Of a stretch of DNA of 64,000 bases, positions 34,218 to 42,940 are shown piece after piece. The translations under genes were made by a program, and so were the position numbers. Source of the stretch: CAVQND01 sp049518415. Lineage in GTDB: Bacteria; Verrucomicrobiota; Verrucomicrobiia; Limisphaerales; UBA8199. The notes below the pieces were generated by a model. It was not told the origin of the DNA, did no database searches, and saw only the letters and a list, made by a program, of their open reading frames with translations. Where the stretch lies: assembly GCA_049518415.1 (NCBI GenBank), contig JBEKRX010000010.1:1-64000 (forward strand), given 5' to 3'. The number at the start of each line of letters is the position of its first letter. The first letter of the stretch is position 1.

Positions 34218-35432
34218 ATGCCGGAACGATACAAAGTCCTTTTGTCTGCCTACTCCTGCAGACCTGGATACGGGTCCGAGTCAGGCATCGGCTGGAACAT
34301 GGCGCTGGAGGTGGCCAAATCCCACGATGTCACCGTTCTGACCCGGCTGAGCAATCGGCCTCTGATCCAGCAGGGCCTGGACTCGCTGGCGCCAGGCACG
34401 CCGGTCCCGCGTTTTGCCTTTTTCGAGCATTCGCCCCTGGCCCTGCTCGCCAGAAGGTGGTTCCCCGGCCTTTCCTGGTGGTGCTACCAATCATGGCAAA
34501 GGCGCGCCCGCCCCGAGGTTGCACGGCTTCAGCGGCAGTTCCGGTTCGATCTCTTGCACCATGTCACCTGGACCTCCTACCGCTCCACCCCGGCCGTTTG
34601 GGGACAGGGCGTGCCCACGGTTTGGGGGCCGGTCGCGGGCGCCGCGGCCACACCCTGGGAGTTGCTGCCCTGGCGCTGGCCACGGGAACTGCTGCACGAA
34701 ACGCTGCGAAACCTCAGCAACCGCAGGGCGACGGCTCGGCTCGCCAGCGCCGCCGATTTCTGCAGCGCCGTCCTGGTCTCCACCGAGGAAACCCGCCAAG
34801 CCTTCGCCCATTCAGGCGTAGCCACCTGGTTGGTCCCGGAAAACGGAATCCACCAAACCGCCTCTCCCCAACGGCACGCGACGCGACCCCGTCTAAGGCT
34901 CCTGTTTGCCGGCCGCCTTCGCTTCTACAAAGGCGTTCACTTGGCCCTGCAGGCCCTGAAAACGGCCGGCGTCGGAGCCGAATTGGCTGTCTTCGGCGAC
35001 GGCCCCCTGCGGCGGCAAATGCAGCTTCTGGCCCGGCAGCTCGGCTTGGGTTCCCAAGTGCAATTTCACGGATGGGTGCCGCGCGACACCTTGCTCAAGC
35101 TCTATGCCGAGTTTGACGTTTTCCTTTTCCCAAGCCTCCATGATGGCGTCTGCCAGGCACTGCTCGAGGCCATGGCCTGCGGGTTGCCCGTGATCTGCCT
35201 CAACTGCGGCGGGCCCGGCCAAGTCGTGGCCGAAGGGTGCGGCTTCAAAATACCCCTCAGCCGCCTTGAGGAGATGGTCGGCGGCCTCGCCCAAGCCATC
35301 GCCTGCTACGACCAGCACCGGGAGTTGGTCGCCGTGCATGGCCTCAATGCCTGGCGGCACGCGATGCAGCAATACAGGTGGGCTCGACTGGGAGAGCAAA
35401 TCCACGCCGTCTATCAGCATGTCCTCGGCTGA
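34218..35432 (+). CDS. Glycosyltransferase family 4 protein
   Basis: 404 residues with the GT-B layout. The start VLLSAYSCRPGYGSESGIGW is characteristic of a GT4 subgroup with an N-terminal acceptor domain. The C-terminal donor domain has LLFAGRLRFYKGVHLALQAL, FHGWVPRDTLLKLYAEFDVF and the E-x7-E-type loop FPSLHDGVCQALLEAMACG. It adds a sugar from a nucleotide donor to the lipid-linked intermediate. It lies 49 bp after the mutase gene in the same operon. Confidence 0.9.
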   Translation: MPERYKVLLSAYSCRPGYGSESGIGWNMALEVAKSHDVTVLTRLSNRPLIQQGLDSLAPGTPVPRFAFFEHSPLALLARRWFPGLSWWCYQSWQRRARPEVARLQRQFRFDLLHHVTWTSYRSTPAVWGQGVPTVWGPVAGAAATPWELLPWRWPRELLHETLRNLSNRRATARLASAADFCSAVLVSTEETRQAFAHSGVATWLVPENGIHQTASPQRHATRPRLRLLFAGRLRFYKGVHLALQALKTAGVGAELAVFGDGPLRRQMQLLARQLGLGSQVQFHGWVPRDTLLKLYAEFDVFLFPSLHDGVCQALLEAMACGLPVICLNCGGPGQVVAEGCGFKIPLSRLEEMVGGLAQAIACYDQHRELVAVHGLNAWRHAMQQYRWARLGEQIHAVYQHVLG

Positions 35433-35530
35433 AACCGACTGCTTGCTCTTTCTGCCGTTGCCTCGCTCACGGCCTTTCTGCCAGACTGAATCAGAGGTGG
35501 GGGACGGTCCCCACGCTTAGGCTGCTCAAC

Positions 35531-36337
35531 ATGCCAGCACCCATCAAGCCGAGTAGTATGGCGCCTTGCAGTATTCCTCTCACCGAGTCACGCAGCGTGC
35601 TGGGGATGCGGGTGGACGCAACTTGTTATGAAGCGGTGACGCAACACGTTGTGCGGTGGGCCAGAGCGCGCGAGTCTCGTTACCTTTGCGAAGCTCCGGT
35701 CCAGATGGTCATGGAGGCCTACGACCACCCGGATTACCGGCAGGCCATTAACCAGGCCGACGTGGTGGCGCCTGGCGGCATGCCCATCGTCTGGACCCTC
35801 CGCGCGCTGGGACTGCGGCAACAGCCCAGGGTCTATGGCCCGGAGATGACCTTGCGCGTCTGTCAAGCGGCCGCGGCCGAGGGCATCCCCATCGGCTTTT
35901 ACGGAGCTACCCACGCCACCTTGCGCCTCCTCCGCGACCGCCTGCGGGAACGAAATCCCGGACTCAACGTGGCTTATGCTTATGCCCCGCCCTTCCGCCC
36001 CTTGACTGCCGACGAAGATGGGGCCGTCGTCCGGCAAATCAACGATTCGGGCTGTCGCATCCTCTTTGTGGGCTTGGGCTGCCCAAAACAGGAGCGGTGG
36101 ATGGCCCAACATCGAGGGAGAGTCCTGGCGGTTATGCTCGGCGTGGGGGCGGCGTTCGACTTTATTGCCGGCGTCAAGAAACAGGCGCCGGCCAAAATGC
36201 AGCAACTCGGATTGGAATGGTTGTTCCGGCTGGCCACCGAGCCGCGCCGGCTCTGGTTCCGTTACCTCTATCACAATCCCCGCTTCCTGGTCCTGATCGG
36301 CCTGCAATTGCTTAAGCACAGAGACTCCAGGGTTTAA
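35531..36337 (+). CDS. WecG/TagA/CpsF family glycosyltransferase (GT26)
   Basis: 268 residues. YLCEAPVQMVMEAY, INQADVVAPGGMPIVWTLRAL, VYGPEMTLRVC, PIGFYGATHATLRLL, ILFVGLGCPKQERWMAQHR and MLGVGAAFDFIAGVKKQAP give the complete family order. These enzymes add ManNAc or related sugars to a lipid-linked acceptor. Where many members have P-D-G this one has P-G-G; the aspartate is proposed to be the catalytic base in TagA, so the difference is notable. Last gene of the polysaccharide set. Confidence 0.92.
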   Translation: MPAPIKPSSMAPCSIPLTESRSVLGMRVDATCYEAVTQHVVRWARARESRYLCEAPVQMVMEAYDHPDYRQAINQADVVAPGGMPIVWTLRALGLRQQPRVYGPEMTLRVCQAAAAEGIPIGFYGATHATLRLLRDRLRERNPGLNVAYAYAPPFRPLTADEDGAVVRQINDSGCRILFVGLGCPKQERWMAQHRGRVLAVMLGVGAAFDFIAGVKKQAPAKMQQLGLEWLFRLATEPRRLWFRYLYHNPRFLVLIGLQLLKHRDSRV

Positions 36338-36567
36338 GAGAGCCCCCCAAGTCCCACCTTGCCCTCGTCCTCGCCGGCGGCGGCGGCTCGAAAGTGCCGC
36401 CGGGCACGCTGGCCGCAAGCAGGCCTGGCGCCGTGGAGCGGTGGTTGGTTTCTTCGCGCTGATACTTCGGGCTGGCGGCCGAGAAGGGGCCTTTGAGCCC
36501 TGCAAATTCCACTCCCTGCGGGCGGAGGCGAAGGCCGCGTTTGCGGCGGCGCGCCAAAGGGCGCCCC

Positions 36568-38490
36568 TTATTGGATGCCGACCAGCACCCCTTTTCTGAA
36601 CACCAGCGTGTGGGTGGTCAACCCCGGCCCCAGCACGGTGAGATTGGTCGACAGTCCGGCGGCCGGAGTGGCTTTGAATAACTGCACCGAACTGGCCGGC
36701 ACTGTGTTCGTCCAGGACCCGCTATAGGTTCCCAAAGTGCTCTGCGCCCACAAATCCCGGAGGGTGATCGGCTCGTCGGGGCCTGCCCCCAGCAGGTTCC
36801 AGTTGACCACCAGGTCCTGGTTGGTGCCGGACCAATTGGCCAGCGCAATCGCCTTTGCGCCCGTCCCGCCGCCCCCCAGCGGCTTGACCCAGACCTCGGC
36901 CAAATTGTTGGACCAAACGATGCTGCCACAAATCGCCGCCGGGTCCTGGTGAATGGCCATGACCTCCTGGTTGGTCAGGGCCGGAAGCTGGGAGTCGTGC
37001 CAGTCGCCGGACACCAGCATGCTGCTGGTCATCGCGCAGAGGGAAACGGCCGCTCGTTGCGTGCCCGGGCTTAATAAATAGTTAACCATGGCCCCGTTAA
37101 AAAAGTAGTGGCCCGGTCCAATCATGGCATTGTAGGGCGGTTGTGCGATCAAGGTCGCGGCAGAGACGATGACGCCCACGTCGTCATGATAACCTTGATT
37201 GACGCAACCAATATACCCGTTGGCCTCGTACTGAACTTCCCACGGCTGCGGCCAGGCCAGGATGACGACGAAAAGAGACATGTCCCGATGCGAGTTGAGA
37301 ATCGCATTGCCGGCCGAACGCAGGACTTGTTCCCCGTACAGCTCCGCCCCGCCGGGGCCGGCGGGGGGCTCGGTGCAGGCATCGAGGTCCAGAGCATCCA
37401 TTCCCCAGGAGGCAAACAAGTTCACGTCTTGTTGCATATGGGCGGCATCCGAGCCCGGAAAGCCCAGGCAGGTCACTGGGCCAAACGACGAATAGATGCC
37501 CACCTTGAACCCCAGGCCGTGCAGATAATTGACCAAATCCGCCATGCCCGAGGGGAATCGGCTCGAGTCGGCCTGCAAATTGCCCTCGCTGTCGCGGCTG
37601 GGCGCCTGCCAGCCATCATCGATCCATATCTGATTCCAGCCCGCTGCCTTCAATCCGTTGGTCGCCCATCTTTGGGCCAGCGCGCGAACAAAGGCGTCGG
37701 TGAGTAACGCCGGGCTGTAGTTGCCCAAATCATAGTAGGTGTCGTAAACCATGGGGGGCGTCGGCGCAAAACGCGCCAGGGCCCCCGGCGCTACCGGCAG
37801 GTTGGTCAATTCCATCCCGTTGCCAATAAAATTGCCCGAGGCCAGGGTGTTGATCGTCGCGCTCCCGATGGTGGCAGTGGCCAGCGTGGCATTGGCGGCC
37901 AGGTTGGTGCCCAGCCCAGGCGGCAACTGGCTTAATCCAAGTGTCCCAGTCAGATTGGTGGCGGGGATGGGTGGCAGGCGCGCCAGCGGGATCGTGCCCA
38001 CGAGGTTGGCCGCCGGGATGTTCGTCAGCAGCGCCCCGCCATTCACCAGGTTGGTCGCCGCCCCGGCCACGGCCGCCGCGCCGGCGAAGGTGGCGTAGGG
38101 CGTGCCGGCCAGCAGTTGGCGCGGGTTCAACACCGTATAAGCCGAGCCGTTGCCGTTGCTCCGCACACCGATCTCCAGCCAGCGCGGCGGACCGTTGAAC
38201 ACCCCGCTGCCAAAATCCATGGCGACCGTGAAAAGTCCGTTGGCGACCGGCACCGGGGCATTGGTGAGCGTAGCGCCAAGGTAGTTGCCATTAGCGGCGG
38301 CGTCCGCCAGCCGGAATTGGAAATCGTAGCTCCCGTTGGCGGCTTGGCCGGCGTCCAGCAACTGGCCCTGGTAGGTGAACGCCGAGTTTTGGGCGGAGCT
38401 GCTCACCGGCGCAACCACCAGACAAATCAGCAGCCACAACAGTGTTTCCCGGCCTGCACCGCCCTCGTTTCTTAAGACTTGCTCGCGCAT
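36568..38490 (-). CDS. Alpha-galactosidase-like GH27 fused to a repeat-rich N-terminal domain
   Basis: 640 residues. A signal peptide (about 14-34, ending VSSSAQ) precedes a beta-rich domain (about 37-130, FTYQGQLLDAGQAANGSYDF) and tandem G-T-x-x-L-x-x-L-P units (about 150-235). The GH27-type barrel starts near 245 (PPMVYDTYYDLG). It has GLKAAGWNQIWIDDGWQ, the nucleophile region MDALDLDACTE (D370), the acid/base region LVSGDWHDS (D496) and LTNQEVMAIHQDPAA. The C-terminal beta domain is normal. GH27 removes terminal alpha-galactose. A strong GGAGAGGAG ribosome-binding site precedes the ATG. The N-terminal part looks like fibre or adhesin sequence and may attach the enzyme to the cell or substrate. 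Confidence 0.85.
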   Translation of the reverse strand: MREQVLRNEGGAGRETLLWLLICLVVAPVSSSAQNSAFTYQGQLLDAGQAANGSYDFQFRLADAAANGNYLGATLTNAPVPVANGLFTVAMDFGSGVFNGPPRWLEIGVRSNGNGSAYTVLNPRQLLAGTPYATFAGAAAVAGAATNLVNGGALLTNIPAANLVGTIPLARLPPIPATNLTGTLGLSQLPPGLGTNLAANATLATATIGSATINTLASGNFIGNGMELTNLPVAPGALARFAPTPPMVYDTYYDLGNYSPALLTDAFVRALAQRWATNGLKAAGWNQIWIDDGWQAPSRDSEGNLQADSSRFPSGMADLVNYLHGLGFKVGIYSSFGPVTCLGFPGSDAAHMQQDVNLFASWGMDALDLDACTEPPAGPGGAELYGEQVLRSAGNAILNSHRDMSLFVVILAWPQPWEVQYEANGYIGCVNQGYHDDVGVIVSAATLIAQPPYNAMIGPGHYFFNGAMVNYLLSPGTQRAAVSLCAMTSSMLVSGDWHDSQLPALTNQEVMAIHQDPAAICGSIVWSNNLAEVWVKPLGGGGTGAKAIALANWSGTNQDLVVNWNLLGAGPDEPITLRDLWAQSTLGTYSGSWTNTVPASSVQLFKATPAAGLSTNLTVLGPGLTTHTLVFRKGVLVGIQ

Positions 38491-38823
38491 TCTTGGGTCT
38501 CCTCTCCAATCATTTGTGGATCAACAGGCAGAGCAGTAGCAAACCGGCCAACCACCGTCAAGGGCCGGGCCGTAACGCAAAGCCACGGACGCAAAGCGCG
38601 TGAACACCAAACCCGCGTTGATCGTCTGAGTTGCTTATCAGGCCAGCGCGATTGTCCGCCAGGTCCGCAGACAAAGCTGTGGACGTATGGGGGCGAACCC
38701 TTCAAGCTCCATGGACGCGGGCTCATTGGGGCCGACGGCAGGGGTGGAACCGGCAAGCCGGAGGCTTGCCGGGACTGCCGCAAGCCGGAAGCTTGCGCCC
38801 TCACCCGGTGCGGAACCTGATTT
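38491..38823. other. Intergenic region between GH27 and moxR
   Basis: Divergent gap of 333 bp holding the GH27 ribosome-binding site and the promoters of both genes; no clear boxes were identified. Its right half carries a pair of REP-like hairpins annotated separately. No gene is seen. Confidence 0.45.
38750..38796. repeat. Pair of REP-like hairpins
   Basis: A perfect 10-bp stem CCGGCAAGCC (38750-38759) / GGCTTGCCGG (38763-38772) with a 3-nt loop is followed by GCAAGC (38780-38785) / GCTTGC (38791-38796). The two hairpins share the core GCAAGCCGG, which suggests a short palindromic repeat family. They lie 28 bp before the moxR start. Confidence 0.7.
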
Positions 38824-39852
<1,029 letters not shown>

Positions 39853-39857
39853 TTCCC

Positions 39858-40736
39858 GTGACCCTGCTCGAGCGAGTCCACCAGGAGGTCATTGAACGCC
39901 TGGGCAACGTCAGCGTCACGGCGCGGCAGGCCGTCGAAAGCGTCCTCGCCGGCCAGCACCGCTCGGTGCGCCGCGGCCTCTCGGTCGAGTTCGCCGGGCA
40001 TCGCGAATACCAGCCCGGGGACGACCTGCGGCACCTCGATTGGCTTGTCTATGCCCGGAGCGACCGTTACGACATCCGCCAGTACGAAGAGGAAACCAAA
40101 CTGCGCGCCACCATCATTCTGGACACCTCCGGCTCGATGGGCTATGCCTCCGGCCGCCAAAGCAAGCTCGCCTACGCCCAGGCCCTGACCGCCGCCCTGG
40201 GCTTTCTCATGATCCGCCAGAGCGATGCGGTGGGCCTGGTCGCCTGCGACACTGCCGTCCGCCACTTCATCCCGCCCGGCTCGACCATGGCCCATTTTCT
40301 CAACGTCCTGGCGGCGCTGGAGAAAACCGCCCCGGGCAACGAGACCAGCCTGGCGCCGGTGCTGGAGGAAATCGCGGGCCGGCTCCACCGCCGCGGCCTG
40401 GTCATCCTGATCACCGACACGTTCGACGATCCCAAGGCCTTGCTGAAAGCGATCCAGTACCTGCGCTATCGCAAGCAGGAGGTGCGGCTGTTTCAAATCC
40501 TGGATGCGCAGGAGCAGAGCTTTCCGTTCCAGGGCATGATCGAGTTTATCGGCCTGGAGCAGGAGCCGAGGCTCAAGCTGGATGGCGACCGGGTGCGGGC
40601 GCATTACCGGCGCGTCTTCCAGGAGCATCAACAGCGCCTCCAGTCCGGCTGTCATGCTTGTGGCGTGCAGATGGAAACCTGCTGGACCCAGGAAGAGCTC
40701 TTCACGGTGCTCATCCGCGCGCTCACCTGGCAATGA
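39858..40736 (+). CDS. DUF58 protein (vWA-like)
   Basis: 292 residues from a GTG start. GLSVEFAGHREYQPGDDLRHLDW is the hallmark of DUF58, and ATIILDTSGSMGY supplies the metal-binding D-x-S-x-S. The frame stays open far upstream inside moxR, but the GTG at 39858 sits at the usual spacing and gives the usual N terminus. MoxR is expected to act on it. The next gene overlaps its stop by four bases (ATGA). Confidence 0.92.
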   Translation: MTLLERVHQEVIERLGNVSVTARQAVESVLAGQHRSVRRGLSVEFAGHREYQPGDDLRHLDWLVYARSDRYDIRQYEEETKLRATIILDTSGSMGYASGRQSKLAYAQALTAALGFLMIRQSDAVGLVACDTAVRHFIPPGSTMAHFLNVLAALEKTAPGNETSLAPVLEEIAGRLHRRGLVILITDTFDDPKALLKAIQYLRYRKQEVRLFQILDAQEQSFPFQGMIEFIGLEQEPRLKLDGDRVRAHYRRVFQEHQQRLQSGCHACGVQMETCWTQEELFTVLIRALTWQ

Positions 40737-42931
40737 TTGAGTTTCTCAATCCCTTCCTCTTCGGCGGCCTGGCGGCCATGTCCGCCCCGCTGATTATTCA
40801 CCTGTTGCACCGCCGTAAGATCAAGCAGGTGGATTGGGGCGCCATGCGGTTCCTGCTCCAAATGCTCGCCCAGCGCCGCCGCCGGCTCTTGCTGGATGAA
40901 CTCCTGCTCCTGTTGGCCCGCGTCCTCCTGGTCGGCTGTGTCGCCCTGGCCATGGTGCGCCCGGCCTTTCACCGCCCAACCGGCCCCAACGGCGCGCCCG
41001 GCCTCACTCGCCAGGGCCGCACGGCGGCGGTTTTGCTCATCGATGACAGCATCTCGTCCGCCGCCGGCCGCGCCCAGCCCGCCCTCGAGAGCATGAAGAA
41101 ACTGGGGTTGGCCTACCTCGACTCCCTGGCCCCCGGCGACGAGTTGAGCGTGTTGCTGATGTCGCAACTGGGCGCCCCCGCCGGCGATCCGCTCTTCGAC
41201 ATCGAAGGCCTCAAAGCTCACCTGGCCAGTCTCAAGCCCGCTTACGTGGCCACGGACATCCCCGCCTTGCTGGAGGCCGGCCTGAACCAGTTGAAACGCC
41301 ACATCAACCCGGGCGCCGAGCTGGTCCTGCTGACCGATGGCCGCAAGGATGGCTGGCACGAGGAAGACCAAGTGCGCTGGGAGGAGTTGCGCGAGCGCCT
41401 GCGCGGTCCCCCAAATGCCCCCCTGGGCACCCGGCCACGGCCGCAAGTCATCCTCCTCTCGCCCGAGGCGGCGCCCATCGACGACAACCTGGCCATTACC
41501 GATCTTGGCCTGGACCGCACGCTTGTCTCCGTCGGCCGGCCGGCCGGTCTGCGCGTCACCGTGGCCAATTACGGCAAACAGGCCAACCGCCAGGCCACCG
41601 TCCAGGCCACCGTCAACGGCCAGGTCATCGGCTCCAAACCGGTGGAGATTCCCACCGGCCGCCGGCAGGAGGTGGTCTTCACCCACACCTTCGAGGCCGC
41701 CGGCAGCTATGCCGTCGAGGCCGCCCTGGTCAATCACCAGGACCTCCTGCCCGCCGACGACCGCCGCGCCTTGTCCATCCAGGTCGAGGCCAGCCTGCCG
41801 GTCTTGCTGGTGGATGGCGCCAACGCCCCCGCCGGGCTGCAGAGCAAGCTGGGCTTCCTGGATTATGCCTTGGACCCCGAGCTGAACGGCCGCGGCCCAT
41901 TCCGAGTGACGCGCATTTCGCTCGCTCAATTTACCCCCTCCCTCCTGCCGGATTACCGGGTGGTGGCGCTGGGCGACCTGCCCGTGTTGGAGCCGGCGAT
42001 GGTGGATGCCCTCGAGCGCTTTGTCGTGGGCGGCGGCGGCGTGCTGGTCGGCCTGGGGCCGGACAGCGATTTGGCCCTCATCAACCGCTATTGGGCCCGC
42101 AATGGCGAGGGCTTTCTGCCCTGCCCCCTCGACCCCCCGGTCGCGCCCCCTAAACCCGCCCTCCCCGCCGCCCTCAGCCCTGGACACCCGGTCTTCAGCG
42201 GTTTTAGCTCCAAAAGCGACGAGGCCTGGAAAGCCGCCAAGGTCAGGGCCTACTTCAAGCTCCAGGCCGGCAAGGTCAAGCCCGCCGAGCTGGACATCCT
42301 GCTGAAAATGGACAACGACGATGCCCTGCTGGTCGAACGCCGGCGCGGGCTGGGGCTGGTGACGTTGCTGGCCACGAGCCTGAACGCGGATTGGAGCGAC
42401 CTCCCCTTGCAGGCGGCCTACGTGCCGCTCATGCGCGGCGTGGTCGGACACCTGGGCAACTTCGTCATGCCGCCCAGAAACCTCCTGCCCGGCGACCAGA
42501 TCATTTACGCCCGCGTGCAGGATCCGACCAAACCGATGTCCGGCGAAGACCCCCAGGGCAAGCCCTTGAAGCTCACCCTGGGCGCTTGGGAAGGGCGCAA
42601 CGCCGTCCTGAGCGACCCCCTCATGGAGCCGGGCGTCTATCTGCTGCGCGACCCCCTCCAACCCAACCCCATTCGCTATGCCGTCGCCCTGGCCCCGGCC
42701 GAGAGCGCCTTGCTGCCCATCAGCGACCGCCAGATGGCCCAGACCCTCCAGAGCGGCCTGAGCCTGTTTCATAACCCCGACCAAATCGCCGCAAACCTCG
42801 ACCCCGCCCGCCGCCAATCGGTCGAACTGTGGAAGTGGTGCCTGGCGGCCGCGCTCCTGTTGATGTTTGTCGAAGGCTGGCTGGCGCGGCGCGAAGCCGG
42901 AGCGCAGAGCGCCAGTTCTGCGCCAGCCTGA
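40733..42931 (+). CDS. BatA-like membrane protein with vWA domain
   Basis: 732 residues. The N-terminal FLNPFLFGGLAAMSAPLIIH and LLHRRKIKQVDWGAMRFL form the aerotolerance BatA-type membrane segment; a second helix follows at about 58-76. A vWA domain (about 95-240) has VLLIDDSISS, with D-x-S-x-S retained, and ELVLLTDGRKDG. CARDB-like and glutamine-amidotransferase-like segments follow (VDALERFVVGGGGVLVGLGPD) and a last helix near 700-720 precedes the C terminus. It probably presents binding surfaces on the outer face of the inner membrane and works with the next gene's product. Confidence 0.88.
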   Translation: MIEFLNPFLFGGLAAMSAPLIIHLLHRRKIKQVDWGAMRFLLQMLAQRRRRLLLDELLLLLARVLLVGCVALAMVRPAFHRPTGPNGAPGLTRQGRTAAVLLIDDSISSAAGRAQPALESMKKLGLAYLDSLAPGDELSVLLMSQLGAPAGDPLFDIEGLKAHLASLKPAYVATDIPALLEAGLNQLKRHINPGAELVLLTDGRKDGWHEEDQVRWEELRERLRGPPNAPLGTRPRPQVILLSPEAAPIDDNLAITDLGLDRTLVSVGRPAGLRVTVANYGKQANRQATVQATVNGQVIGSKPVEIPTGRRQEVVFTHTFEAAGSYAVEAALVNHQDLLPADDRRALSIQVEASLPVLLVDGANAPAGLQSKLGFLDYALDPELNGRGPFRVTRISLAQFTPSLLPDYRVVALGDLPVLEPAMVDALERFVVGGGGVLVGLGPDSDLALINRYWARNGEGFLPCPLDPPVAPPKPALPAALSPGHPVFSGFSSKSDEAWKAAKVRAYFKLQAGKVKPAELDILLKMDNDDALLVERRRGLGLVTLLATSLNADWSDLPLQAAYVPLMRGVVGHLGNFVMPPRNLLPGDQIIYARVQDPTKPMSGEDPQGKPLKLTLGAWEGRNAVLSDPLMEPGVYLLRDPLQPNPIRYAVALAPAESALLPISDRQMAQTLQSGLSLFHNPDQIAANLDPARRQSVELWKWCLAAALLLMFVEGWLARREAGAQSASSAPA

Positions 42932-42940
42932 GCCGTAATC

